A stretch of 64,000 nt of DNA from Arenicellales bacterium (GTDB taxonomy: Bacteria; Pseudomonadota; Gammaproteobacteria; Arenicellales; JAJDZL01): positions 1,488,001 through 1,552,000 of the forward strand of contig OY282380.1 in the NCBI GenBank assembly GCA_958295885.1. Direction: 5' to 3'. The notes under the pieces are model-generated. The model was not told the DNA's origin. It ran no database searches and saw only the letters and a program-made list of their open reading frames with translations. Of this stretch, positions 46,622 to 55,589 are shown piece after piece. Position numbers and translations under genes: made by a program. Numbering within the stretch: position 1 is the stretch's first letter; each line of letters opens with the position of its first letter.

Positions 46622-47985
46622 ATCACCTCATTTTCCATCTTGGACATTGCTATTGCTTTACGCTGACGCTGAGTTGGAATTCTCAGTTCAGAGCGGTACT
46701 TGGCGACCGTCCGACGTGAAATTTCCATGCCGATGCTGCGTAAATTCTCGGTAATCTGTCGGTCACTGAGGGGCGAACGCGGATTTTCCTGCTTCACCAC
46801 CTGCCGCAACCTGTATTTGATCGAAGTTGTAGATTCATCACGACCGAATCGGTTCCTTATTCGATAAGAAAATAGATTTTTCACTTCAAATGTGCTGTCC
46901 GGAGTCATTATATATTTACCGGAACAGGCTCGACTGACAGTTGATTCATGCAAATCAAGTGCTTCTGCAATTTCCCGCAGTGTCAAAGGCCGAAGGCATT
47001 GTGCGCCAAACTTAAAAAATGGCTGCTGGCGCCGAACAATTTCCTGCGCAACCCGTAGAATTGTCTGATGTCTCTGACTCAGGTCGTGAAGAAATGCATT
47101 GGCTCGACCGAGATTCTGTTTCAGGAACCTAACGCTGTCAGAGTCAGGCTTTTGCTCCAAAATGGAACAAAATGTCTTTGAAATTCTCAGTTTCGGCAAG
47201 ACTTCGTCATTCAATTCAACATGCCATTGCGCGCCTGCCCTGCTCACGATCAGGTCTGGAATGATGATTTCAGCTGACGTTCCATAATCGTTTCCCGGCA
47301 GAGGATTGAGAGATCGAATCAATTCCACAGCGTCTTCAACTTCCGGCAGACTACAGCAGAGATGATCTGCGATCCGACTGATTTCCATCCTTGAAAGTTC
47401 GTCAAGGCAACGCTCAACAATTTCTCTTGCAGTGACCATAGCAGCAGATTCACTCAGATGGAGCTGAAGCAACAAACATTCCTGAAGATTACGGGCCGCC
47501 ACTCCCGCTGGGTCGAATCCTTGGATCACGTTTAAAACGCGTTCTACATCGCCCTCAGACACGGGTTTGGCCTTCGATAGATAATCTGCAATATCTTCAA
47601 CTGGCTCAACGAGATAGCCGCGCTCGTCAATCGAACTGATCACAGCATCCGCGATGAAATACTGATGCTGCGGCAGTCCAGAAGCGTACAGCTGATTCTT
47701 CAGATGTTCCTTTAAGGTCAGGGACTGCCTGGTGAACGCAGCGTATTCGAGGTATTGGTCCGAATCAAATTCAGATGAATCTCCGTGAGATGCTGAGACA
47801 ATGTTCGGGCAGGAGGTACTCAGCTGCTGGGGCTCGACTTCCTCAAGCATTGGATTGGAATCCAGAACCTCTCGAATCTCCTCTGCGAGCTGAGGGGCCG
47901 GCATTTGCAGCAGCCGAACGGCTGACATAAAACGCGCATTGAATTCCTGTTTCTGCCTTTGCCGTAATTCAGCGCGCTGCCTCAT
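46618..47985 (-). CDS. rpoN: RNA polymerase sigma-54 factor
   Basis: Sigma-54 recognises -24/-12 promoters and needs an AAA+ activator. Region I starts with QKQEFNARFMSAVRLLQMP (glutamine-rich activator-contact region), the core-binding domain is central, the HTH follows, and the RpoN box RRTVAKYRSELRIP lies near residue 430. It is slightly short at about 455 residues. ATG 47985 is chosen; a GTG one codon upstream is also possible. It heads the hpf-ptsN-rapZ-ptsH-ptsI run. Confidence 0.96.
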   Translation of the reverse strand: MRQRAELRQRQKQEFNARFMSAVRLLQMPAPQLAEEIREVLDSNPMLEEVEPQQLSTSCPNIVSASHGDSSEFDSDQYLEYAAFTRQSLTLKEHLKNQLYASGLPQHQYFIADAVISSIDERGYLVEPVEDIADYLSKAKPVSEGDVERVLNVIQGFDPAGVAARNLQECLLLQLHLSESAAMVTAREIVERCLDELSRMEISRIADHLCCSLPEVEDAVELIRSLNPLPGNDYGTSAEIIIPDLIVSRAGAQWHVELNDEVLPKLRISKTFCSILEQKPDSDSVRFLKQNLGRANAFLHDLSQRHQTILRVAQEIVRRQQPFFKFGAQCLRPLTLREIAEALDLHESTVSRACSGKYIMTPDSTFEVKNLFSYRIRNRFGRDESTTSIKYRLRQVVKQENPRSPLSDRQITENLRSIGMEISRRTVAKYRSELRIPTQRQRKAIAMSKMENEVI

Positions 47986-48127
47986 CACAATTCAACCTCA
48001 AAAAGCATCCGCACTTCCATCAGCGCCAGCGATTTATTCCGCAATTTAGAATGATTCCACGTTTTATTTTAAGTCCGATACCTGGTCTTGGATTGGTTTA
48101 TGGTTGATCATTGCCAAGAATGTTCGA

Positions 48128-48856
48128 TTACATTCGAAAATTCTCTCCCAGATAGTGCTCTCGAACCTTGTAATTGTTTGCAACTTCAGCAGCTGTCCCC
48201 TTTGCAATCACTTCACCCCGGTTCATAATGTAGCAACGGGAACAGATTTGCAGAGTTTCGCGCACACTGTGATCAGTAATCAATATTCCTACTTTTCTGT
48301 CCTGCATCTGTGCGATCAAATCCATTAATTCCTCAACTGCGACTGGATCAACTCCGGCAAAAGGCTCATCCAAAAGCAAGAAAAATGGGTTGAGAGCGAA
48401 CGCCCTGGCAATCTCAACTCTACGCCGTTCTCCACCCGACAAAACAGTGGATTTCTGCTTGCGAATGTGAGTGAGCTTGAAGTCTTCCAGCAAGAATTCA
48501 AGCTGAAAAATCCGCCCACCTCGCGTCAGATCATTTCTGGTTTCCAGCAATGCCATGATGTTTTCTTCGACGGTCATGCCACGAAAAATTGACGATTCTT
48601 GGGGAAGGTAACCAATTCCCTTTCTTGCGCGGGCGTACATGGGAAGGCGCGTGATGTTTTCATCATCAAGCCATACGGAACCCAAGTCGGGATACTCCAA
48701 CCCGACTACAATATTAAAACAAGTTGTCTTGCCCGCTCCGTTGGGTCCCAACAGGCCGATGACTTCACCGCGATTTACATGCAGACTAACCGAATTGACG
48801 ACACTTCTGGATTTGAACTTCTTGCAGACTTTGACAACGTCCAAATGGCTATACAT
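48128..48856 (-). CDS. lptB: LPS export ABC transporter ATPase LptB
   Basis: The cytosolic ATPase of the LptB2FGC complex that extracts LPS from the inner membrane. Walker A is GLLGPNGAGKTT, the Q-loop is GYLPQESSIF, the signature LSGGERRR, Walker B FLLLDEPFAGVD and the switch ITDHSV. The RVEIARAFALNP block is typical. It has 242 residues. It follows lptA by 32 bp and precedes rpoN, the standard lptCAB-rpoN order. Confidence 0.97.
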   Translation of the reverse strand: MYSHLDVVKVCKKFKSRSVVNSVSLHVNRGEVIGLLGPNGAGKTTCFNIVVGLEYPDLGSVWLDDENITRLPMYARARKGIGYLPQESSIFRGMTVEENIMALLETRNDLTRGGRIFQLEFLLEDFKLTHIRKQKSTVLSGGERRRVEIARAFALNPFFLLLDEPFAGVDPVAVEELMDLIAQMQDRKVGILITDHSVRETLQICSRCYIMNRGEVIAKGTAAEVANNYKVREHYLGENFRM

Positions 48857-48888
48857 GTAACTCTACGCACTGGTCAGATCACTTGCGG

Positions 48889-49377
48889 TCACAACACACT
48901 GTCGGCCACGAGCGTAGTACGGTTCTGCTGACCCTCTCCTGCTGGATTTTGAGTAGCATGAAGTTCACCGGTTTCGATATTGAAGAAAATTTTGTCGGCC
49001 ATTATTGAAAATGATCCCTGATTCATATTGACGTTTCCGGACAATTGAAACGTTTTTTCGTTGAAATTCAAAACTGCTTCGTCGGCGGTTATCGTACTTG
49101 GCCCTTCCGTTTCGGGCGTGAATTGAATGAGCAGAGGCATTCCGTGAATATAAGCCAATTTATCGGTCTCGGATATTTCCAACCTGTCAGCGAAAACACT
49201 AAATTCGTTTTGCGAAAGAGTTACGTTCCCTTGATACCTGCTGAACAAGTCTTTCGAATTGTAGTAGGTTTCATCAGCTGAAATTCTGATCACATCGCTT
49301 TCTTCAGACTGGGCCCAAGAGAACGAGCAATACATTGCCAATGCGATGTATAAAACTGGATTAAAGTATTGTTTCAA
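48889..49377 (-). CDS. lptA: LPS transport periplasmic protein LptA
   Basis: A periplasmic bridge protein with the OstA beta-jellyroll fold. A signal peptide is visible (LYIALAMYCSFSWAQS). The OstA body has ISADETYYNSKDLFSRYQG and VNMNQGSFSIMADKIFF repeats. It has 162 residues. It is placed between lptC and lptB, as in other gammaproteobacteria, and forms the filament between LptC and LptD. Confidence 0.92.
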   Translation of the reverse strand: MKQYFNPVLYIALAMYCSFSWAQSEESDVIRISADETYYNSKDLFSRYQGNVTLSQNEFSVFADRLEISETDKLAYIHGMPLLIQFTPETEGPSTITADEAVLNFNEKTFQLSGNVNMNQGSFSIMADKIFFNIETGELHATQNPAGEGQQNRTTLVADSVL

Positions 49378-49433
49378 TTTACTGTCACTCCCTTTAGAAA
49401 TAATACTGTTGGTTTGGCTTCATTTTAAAAATT

Positions 49434-49883
49434 TTACTGGAGGTCCGGCAGAGGCATTTCGTCGGGCTGGGATAAATTGAATCTCATTTTGTGGGTGCTC
49501 GAAATCACCGGAATCAAATCTATACCGTTAACGACTGAAACCCGAACATTTCCTTCCATAACTACAAACTTTGCATCTTCATAATAAATCCCGGAATCTG
49601 ACTGCGCAGTTCGAAAATAACCATCGTGATTAAAATGAGCAACGAACGGCTGATCGATTCGACCCACTCCGTCGTCTGGATTTTGGACTAATCTTGACGT
49701 TTCAAGCGTATAATTTAAATCCTCTCGCGGTGCAACACCTTGAATTTTTATATTTGTCATAATGCGGTTGGCCTGTTTCGTGGATTGTACGACTGTTTCG
49801 CTTACTTGGTATCCAAAATATTCCAGCGTAAGCGCCAATAAACAAACAACGACGAACAAACCTAAATTGACAAGCCATCTCAT
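49434..49883 (-). CDS. lptC: LPS export protein LptC
   Basis: A bitopic inner-membrane protein of the LPS exporter. One N-terminal helix (LVNLGLFVVVCLLALTLEYF) is followed by a periplasmic OstA-like domain with NDPDDGVGR-like and GNVRVSVVNG blocks. It has 149 residues, shorter than the roughly 190 of E. coli. kdsD and kdsC, which often precede it, are absent; instead mlaF diverges 88 bp upstream. Confidence 0.85.
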   Translation of the reverse strand: MRWLVNLGLFVVVCLLALTLEYFGYQVSETVVQSTKQANRIMTNIKIQGVAPREDLNYTLETSRLVQNPDDGVGRIDQPFVAHFNHDGYFRTAQSDSGIYYEDAKFVVMEGNVRVSVVNGIDLIPVISSTHKMRFNLSQPDEMPLPDLQ

Positions 49884-49920
49884 TTTATGAATTTATTGCA
49901 AAACGAAATTATTTGAATAG

Positions 49921-49949
49921 TTGACCAATTTTAAGTCTCGTTGTCTTAT
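49921..49949 (+). promoter_or_regulatory. Possible sigma-70 promoter of mlaF
   Basis: TTGACC at 49921-49926 and TCTTAT at 49944-49949, 17-bp spacer, end 22 bp before the GTG of mlaF. The -35 is good and the -10 is weak. It lies in the 88-bp region shared with the divergent lptC. Confidence 0.3.
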
Positions 49950-49971
49950 GCTAATTTAATCTATTTCGCTC

Positions 49972-50784
49972 GTGAGTGCACCTAATATTCCACCGATCGT
50001 TTCCATTCAAGACATGGAAATCAGATTTGGCGAAAAAACAATCCTTTCCAATATAAGTATAGAAGTACCTCGTTATGGTGTCAGTGTCATTATGGGGGCA
50101 AGCGGAGTTGGCAAATCAACTCTGCTGAATGTGATTTGTGGGCGATTGAAGCCCACTCGCGGTTCCGTCACCGTACTAGGCCGTCTTGTCAATGATCTCA
50201 AAGAGACCGAACTGTTCGCCATGCGGCGCCATATGGGAATGATGTTTCAATCCAGTGCCCTGCTGACAGATCTGACGGTTTACGAAAATGTAGCGTTTCC
50301 AATTCGGGAAAACACCAACCTTCCCGAAGCGCTTGTGCACAAACTCGTGCTGATGAAATTGGAACAGGTCGGGCTGCGCGGCGCCATGGATTTAATGCCA
50401 TCGGAACTTTCCGGTGGCATGCAGCGCAGAGTGGCCCTCTCAAGAGCGGCCGCAATGGATCCAGATCTGCTGCTTTTTGACGAACCATTTGTTGGACTTG
50501 ATCCGATTTCGCTCGGTGTAGTCACAAAACTCGTGCGTGAGCTGACGGATGCACTCAACACGACATCCATTCTGGTTACGCACGATGTCGAAGAAGGATT
50601 AAACATTGCAGATTCTGTGTTTTTACTAGGCAGTGACCGTTTGCTTGCTTCTGGGACATCCAAGGAACTGCTGCAGAGTTCTCAGCCGGAAGTCCGACAA
50701 TTTTTGCACGGATTACCCGATGGCCCGGTACGGTTTCACTATCCTTCCAAAAATTATCAAGGTGAAGTTCTGGGGATCGATTGA
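49972..50784 (+). CDS. mlaF: Mla lipid transport ATPase MlaF
   Basis: The ATPase of the MlaFEDB complex that maintains outer-membrane lipid asymmetry. Walker A is GASGVGKST, the signature LSGGMQRRVALSRA, Walker B LLLFDEPFVGLDP and the switch LVTHDVEEG. It has 270 residues. GTG start at 49972. mlaE begins just after its stop. The remaining partners mlaD, mlaC and mlaB are not found downstream. Confidence 0.94.
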   Translation: MSAPNIPPIVSIQDMEIRFGEKTILSNISIEVPRYGVSVIMGASGVGKSTLLNVICGRLKPTRGSVTVLGRLVNDLKETELFAMRRHMGMMFQSSALLTDLTVYENVAFPIRENTNLPEALVHKLVLMKLEQVGLRGAMDLMPSELSGGMQRRVALSRAAAMDPDLLLFDEPFVGLDPISLGVVTKLVRELTDALNTTSILVTHDVEEGLNIADSVFLLGSDRLLASGTSKELLQSSQPEVRQFLHGLPDGPVRFHYPSKNYQGEVLGID

Positions 50785-50785
50785 T

Positions 50786-51565
50786 GTGATCAAACTAATT
50801 CAAAAGGTTGGAACAGCAACGCTGCGGTCAGTAGAAAGGCTGGGTTACGCTTTGATCTTTTTCTTGCAATGTGTTTGCCAATTTCCAAAAACCCTAGGGC
50901 GTCCGGCTCTGATCGTGCGCCAAATTTATTCCGTCGGAGTACTCACAGTTCTAATCACCGTCGTTGCTGGCGCATTCGTAGGGATGGTTCTCGGTTTTCA
51001 AGGATATTATACGCTGGTCGATTTTGGCGCCGAAAGCGAGCTCGGTCTGCTGGTTGCACTCAGTCTCACTCGAGAATTAGGTCCGGTACTGTCTGCCTTG
51101 CTCTTTGCCGGCAGAGCCGGCTCGGCTCTGACTGCTGAAATCGGTCTGATGAAAACTACAGACCAACTTGCCGCGCTGGAAATGATGGCGGTCAATCCGA
51201 TTCAAAGAGTCATGGCCCCTCGAATTCTGGCTGGCATTTTCGTCGTGCCGCTGCTGTGTGCAATGTTTACACTGGTTGGGATCTTGGGCGGCTATTTCGC
51301 CGGAGTCGTGCAGCTGAGCGTTGATTCCGGCGTGTATTGGTCGTCAATTGCCAACGGGGTTGATTTTAGGGACGATCTGCTCAATGGACTGATTAAAAGT
51401 GCCGTGTTCGGTGTTATCGTCACATGGATCGCTGTATTCGAAGGTTACGACACCTACCCATCAGCAGAAGGCATTGGCAGCGCAACCACACGCACCGTGG
51501 TTACGGCTTCTCTTTTGATTTTGGGCTCCGACTACGTACTGACCGCTCTTATGTTTCGTCTTTGA
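50786..51565 (+). CDS. mlaE: Mla lipid transport permease MlaE
   Basis: The membrane subunit of the Mla ABC complex, about 259 residues with five to six hydrophobic segments. Conserved parts include AGAFVGMVLGFQGYY, LSLTRELGPVLSALLFAGRA, GSALTAEIGLMK and TDQLAALEMMAVNP. The frame is open upstream inside mlaF; GTG 50786, 1 bp after the mlaF stop, gives the expected start VIKLIQKVG. The next gene in most genomes, mlaD, is absent: IS-type repeat DNA begins 70 bp after the stop. Confidence 0.93.
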   Translation: MIKLIQKVGTATLRSVERLGYALIFFLQCVCQFPKTLGRPALIVRQIYSVGVLTVLITVVAGAFVGMVLGFQGYYTLVDFGAESELGLLVALSLTRELGPVLSALLFAGRAGSALTAEIGLMKTTDQLAALEMMAVNPIQRVMAPRILAGIFVVPLLCAMFTLVGILGGYFAGVVQLSVDSGVYWSSIANGVDFRDDLLNGLIKSAVFGVIVTWIAVFEGYDTYPSAEGIGSATTRTVVTASLLILGSDYVLTALMFRL

Positions 51566-51636
51566 ATTCAGACAAAAGATGCCAGCAAAAAAATAAGCTG
51601 ACCGTAGCAATGATCACACCAGCACATTTGATCATC

Positions 51637-51950
51637 AAGTTCAAGTTACTGAAAACTCGCAGAAAATTAAATTCAAACATCGCCACCCAATACTAATCTT
51701 ACAAAGCATTGCTCCTTTCAAACAAGTCTTTGATTTACTTTAACTGAAAATTAAATTCTGAAAAAAGTGACTGTTGGAACCCAATGCATTTGATCCAATT
51801 TTCTGTAAGAATTTTCCAAAGAATTTTCCAAAGAATTAGACAGTTGGAAAAGGGTTGCAAAAAGTCCCGAGGGCGAAAATCCTGTTTGCGTTCGACTTGG
51901 ACCTGCCAAAATCCGGTCCAATACATAAAACCATGCCTTTTCTTTGCTAC
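51637..51950. repeat. 314-bp direct repeat, copy 1
   Basis: Nearly identical to 56435-56749 in the same orientation, with small indels. It begins AAGTTCAAGTTACTGAAAAC and ends CTTTTCTTTGCTAC. On the minus strand it has a partly open frame (KKRHGFMYWTGFWQVQVERK), which suggests the end of an unknown IS. It abuts vapC sequence on the right. Confidence 0.8.
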
Positions 51951-52295
51951 AGCGGCAATTAGGCAATCTACCAGCTTACGCACGGTGTTCCCTTCATTTC
52001 TGCAACGACGAAACAGCACAGCCGCAGCCTCACAATGCACGGGATTTATGGGGAAATGAACCGCCATCGCAAGAAGACGTCGAAGCATCTGAAAATGATG
52101 TTCGGAGCGTGCCCCTGCCAGCAATTCCATTCTGATTGCATCACAGGTCGCAGAGTCGCCTTCAAGCGCAATTCCCACGCGAACGCAGATGTTCGAGCCA
52201 GTGTCTCGCAGAAATTCAACCCACGCCGAAGTGTCAATTAAAATCACGTCGCGCGTCTGCTGCGCATTTCTTCCAGACTGCCATCCCAACCTGAC
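51951..52295 (-). pseudogene. vapC: VapC toxin fragment (copy of the 57.2-kb vapC), 3'-truncated
   Basis: From GTG 52247 the frame reads VILIDTSAWVEFLRDTGSN and stays parallel to the intact vapC through VRKLVDCLIAAVA, then runs into the 314-bp repeat. The final segment with the last acidic residue of the PIN active site (HQDKDF in the intact copy) is lost, so nuclease activity is unlikely. The 48 bp to 52295 match the end of vapB. The upstream part is cut by the IS1182-like remnant. Confidence 0.85.
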
Positions 52296-52297
52296 CC

Positions 52298-52736
52298 GAG
52301 GCAGTTGCGTTGTAGAGGTTTTCAAGACAATTTGGAGTTGACTGAATCTAAAAAAACACGGTCTGAGTCTCTCTTAATTGCACATTTGATGAATCATTCT
52401 ACGAACATCCAAGCATTTGAACTGTCAAATGCAGTCGAACCGACGCGAATGCCCTTGAGCAGCTGGTAAACACAGGCGGCTGCAGTCATTTTCGAAATTT
52501 ACGCGCAGCATGGACTCGCCAGCGTCATGGGCGGCGATCTTTTTGCGATCAGGCGCCGGCTGGGCTGGCTTCGAGTGCCCGGCGAAGTGCCTTTTGCCAA
52601 CTGGGGTAGGATTGGCTCGAAAACCAGCAAATTGCTCAGAAAAACGCAGAAAATAGCGCTATTTTGAGGTAAAAAATATTTCCACCCCTTAATTTACTCA
52701 ATCAAATCAACCTGTTTCTAACAGCGCAAATGCCTC
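52298..52736 (-). mobile_element. IS1182-like element 4: both ends, internally deleted to 439 bp
   Basis: The left end GAGGCAGTTGCGTTGTAG followed by AGGTTTTCAAGACAATTTGG matches the 3' end of element 3 (reverse complement of 33940-34009). The right end (to 52736) matches the 5' end at 31424-31659. Thus both terminal repeats remain while the transposase has been deleted. No target duplication is seen. It lies between vapC debris and mcrC. Confidence 0.75.
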
Positions 52737-52911
52737 GAATATTTTTGCGAGCGTCGGTATTTTCACATCATATGACGTATCTGAAATTCTGTGGCGAATT
52801 CAGATAAATAAATAGTCCTGGGTGTTGATGGCATCACCACAGATTTTCCAGACCACATGATCTAGTTTATTTAGTCAATTTCGGCGACCGAAACGAATAA
52901 GTGAAGACTGG

Positions 52912-54219
52912 CTAGGCGGTAGCTGCGACCGAGTGATGGGTTTGGACTGACAAAGTTTCTTCAACAATTCCGCGTAATGCGTCGTGTACTTCGTCAATTT
53001 TGTCGAACGCGACGTTCACTGTCGCAATATCGAATCGGCATTGGACTCCACTGACTTTCCATTCTCGTTGGAGACGACAATCAGGTCGATTCAAACTTTC
53101 ATACCACGGGTAAAGCAAAATCAGGTGCCTCGCGTTATAGGCTTGACGGTACGCGAGCATCTGATAAATATCGGACGTTTTGACACCCAGCTCCGTTTTT
53201 TCAGAATTCAGTTTCTTCCACTTCGTATCTAGAATTACAACTGACCCATTTGATTTTGTTTTTATCACTGCATCCGGTCTTAACCAAAAGATTCCACCAT
53301 TGTTTTTCCCCATCAACGCAGAGTGCTGACAATTTTGAAGCGATACGTCGTATTCATAACCAAGTGCACGCTTCAAACTTTGTCCAATGAATTTCTCGAA
53401 TAATTCATTCATTGGAAACAGCAAACTAAATCCCTTATCTTTGCCGTAGGTTGTGCTTTGCCAGTTTTCTTTCAGAAACAGCAACGCAAAACGATAGAGT
53501 TCATGAAATGTTGTGTTCGTCCGGTCGAGCTTCACAGGCTCATGAAATGGAAATTGGGTATCACCAACTTCATTGAAACGTACGCGAAGTTCCCTCAAAA
53601 ATCGAATGCTAACTGCTGATCTCGCAACTTGAAACAAACAAATCACGGTTGCCTTGAGAACACGATTCAAGGGTGTGTTTTCAGACAATTCGTCATAGCG
53701 ACAAGCCAGACGGTCCGGCCGTACGGCGTGTCGTATGAACTGGCGCGTTATGTCAAGCTTACCTCGCAGCAAACTCAAGTCATCCTCCCTCACCAAATAT
53801 CTACGCGGCAAGCCTCTCTGAACTGATGAATTCAACCGACTCGCGAACAGCTGAATGAGGATTTCCAACAATCCATACCGCTGCGATGCGAATGTGGCAA
53901 GTTCATCATCTGAAATTTTAATTCCTTCCGCCACCAATAACATTCTCGTCAACGCCTTCCACGCCCGTTGATCGTCTCCATCGATCTTCGGCAATATTTC
54001 TACCGTGCGATTCGGCATTGCTAGAGTTCCAACAACTTGTCCTGCACGCAGAAATTTGGATTCTGAGGTGCGAGCGAGTACTGAGTCTTTCGGTAATTTA
54101 AGAGCCTTCGCAGCACGTTCGGCACGCTTTATCAGCAAAGCTCTCTCCGGGTCGGAGAGTTCTTCAACCAACAGCTTGTCCCATTCCTTACAGGTCAAAA
54201 GACTTGGTCTCAAACTCAT
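52912..54219 (-). CDS. mcrC: McrC-like restriction nuclease subunit
   Basis: A 435-residue McrC-family protein, the PD-(D/E)XK nuclease of McrBC-type modification-dependent restriction. The N-terminal DUF2357-like part has the GQVVGTLAMPNRTVEILPKI block; the nuclease core shows LRPDAVI then VVILDTKWKK (D and DxK), followed by SDIYQMLAYRQAY. It starts at ATG 54219, overlapping the mcrB stop (ATGA), so mcrB-mcrC form an operon. Both genes are intact, and this is the one defence system in the window with no visible lesion. Confidence 0.92.
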   Translation of the reverse strand: MSLRPSLLTCKEWDKLLVEELSDPERALLIKRAERAAKALKLPKDSVLARTSESKFLRAGQVVGTLAMPNRTVEILPKIDGDDQRAWKALTRMLLVAEGIKISDDELATFASQRYGLLEILIQLFASRLNSSVQRGLPRRYLVREDDLSLLRGKLDITRQFIRHAVRPDRLACRYDELSENTPLNRVLKATVICLFQVARSAVSIRFLRELRVRFNEVGDTQFPFHEPVKLDRTNTTFHELYRFALLFLKENWQSTTYGKDKGFSLLFPMNELFEKFIGQSLKRALGYEYDVSLQNCQHSALMGKNNGGIFWLRPDAVIKTKSNGSVVILDTKWKKLNSEKTELGVKTSDIYQMLAYRQAYNARHLILLYPWYESLNRPDCRLQREWKVSGVQCRFDIATVNVAFDKIDEVHDALRGIVEETLSVQTHHSVAATA

Positions 54220-55499
54220 TGCGAATTGCTAACAGTACTGTTGCTATCTACAATCAGGCGGTCGTAGGCATCGTCTGGAAATTTTTCTTGAACCTGCCAG
54301 CTGTATCGCTTCTCGAAATTTTCAGCTATTCCAGCGGGTGGTTTGAGCTCCTCACGTTTCAAAAAGCTGTCACCCTTTCCAAGCACTGCCTTGACTTTGT
54401 TCCAATCTTCGTAAAAATATTGATCAAGCAAGGGAATGATTTTATTTTGCATGATCTTGTCTACGTCAGCTCTGGATTCCGCCGTCATAAACCACGCGTG
54501 ACCAATCAGATGATCCCGGTCGAGCAGGTATTCAATCCGTTCATTGATTTTATGCAGAACCACCTCGAGGTCGACTCCGGTTTTCTCCTTTTTGTCCGCA
54601 AGAAGATTCGGCTGGGGCTGCAACTCTTCGAAATCGAACCGGCGGCGTATTGCTGTATCAATCTGGGTGATCGATCTGTCCGCGGTATTCATCGTGCCGA
54701 GAATATATAGGTTTCGCGGCAACATGAACTTCTTTTCTGAGTAAGGTAGAGTTACCCCGATCTCGTTGTCTGCACCTTCCCGTTTATCGTCTTCCAAAAT
54801 TGTGATCAGTTCTCCCAATACTTTGGAAATGTTTGCACGATTAATCTCATCAATTACCAAAACATGTGGGATAGCGTTTTGGTGGGCGCGATTTGCGATT
54901 CGCAGTAGAACTCCTTCTCTTGGTACCAAACGAAAACCACTTCCTGCGTTTTCGTTCGATTTCGTTTCGGGTCGCAGCCCTTCGACGAACTCTTCATATC
55001 CATAAGACTGGTGAAACGTAACAAATTCAACGCGTCCATTTTGGACAAGATCGCGATATTTCCCTTTAATTTCCTCACGCTTTCGCTCTTCATTTTTTCC
55101 AAAGCAGATATTGACACATCGCTCTCTTGTAGCATATGTTTTTCCAGTACCTGGAGGTCCAAACAGGATTGTATTCAGCGAATATTGCACGATTTTCTCT
55201 GAATACAAACTTGTTTGGACGATGTTTGGACGTTGTATTCCACCACATCCGCACTCTTGAATATTATTAAAGTCGAGAGATTTCAGAAAGTTGTTGGTTG
55301 GTTTTCCCCCACTATATCCTTTTCGGGGCGGTTCGCCTTTGACTATCTTGTGAGCTACACGAATAACGTACTTGGGTGGATAGTGACGCTCATTTTCAAC
55401 AAGACAGTACTTCGTACTTCGCCTTTTAACTGGAACACCCTGCTCATCAATCTGTTTGATGGCATCCTGAATATTAGCTCTCTTGATGTAGTCGAACAT
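54216..55499 (-). CDS. mcrB: McrB-like AAA+ GTPase with ScoMcrA-N-like head
   Basis: The motor subunit of an McrBC-type system, 427 residues. Residues 1-85 resemble the ScoMcrA N-terminal head (RHYPPKYVIRVAHKI, GGKPTNNFLKSL). The AAA+ domain has Walker A GPPGTGKT at 114-121, the HQSYGYEEFVEGLRP block, Walker B HVLVIDEINRANISKVLGEL, the McrB signature GTMNTADRSI and RRRFDFEEL. The usual McrB DNA-binding head is replaced by this domain, so target recognition may differ from classical 5-methylcytosine. It is coupled to mcrC. Confidence 0.9.
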   Translation of the reverse strand: MFDYIKRANIQDAIKQIDEQGVPVKRRSTKYCLVENERHYPPKYVIRVAHKIVKGEPPRKGYSGGKPTNNFLKSLDFNNIQECGCGGIQRPNIVQTSLYSEKIVQYSLNTILFGPPGTGKTYATRERCVNICFGKNEERKREEIKGKYRDLVQNGRVEFVTFHQSYGYEEFVEGLRPETKSNENAGSGFRLVPREGVLLRIANRAHQNAIPHVLVIDEINRANISKVLGELITILEDDKREGADNEIGVTLPYSEKKFMLPRNLYILGTMNTADRSITQIDTAIRRRFDFEELQPQPNLLADKKEKTGVDLEVVLHKINERIEYLLDRDHLIGHAWFMTAESRADVDKIMQNKIIPLLDQYFYEDWNKVKAVLGKGDSFLKREELKPPAGIAENFEKRYSWQVQEKFPDDAYDRLIVDSNSTVSNSQ

Positions 55500-55589
55500 A
55501 ATTTTTTTTCATAATTTTCATAAATACTTTAAATATTTGACAGTGTAATAAGGACAAGAGTTTATTCTTGAAGCTCAAACCGCAGTTCT

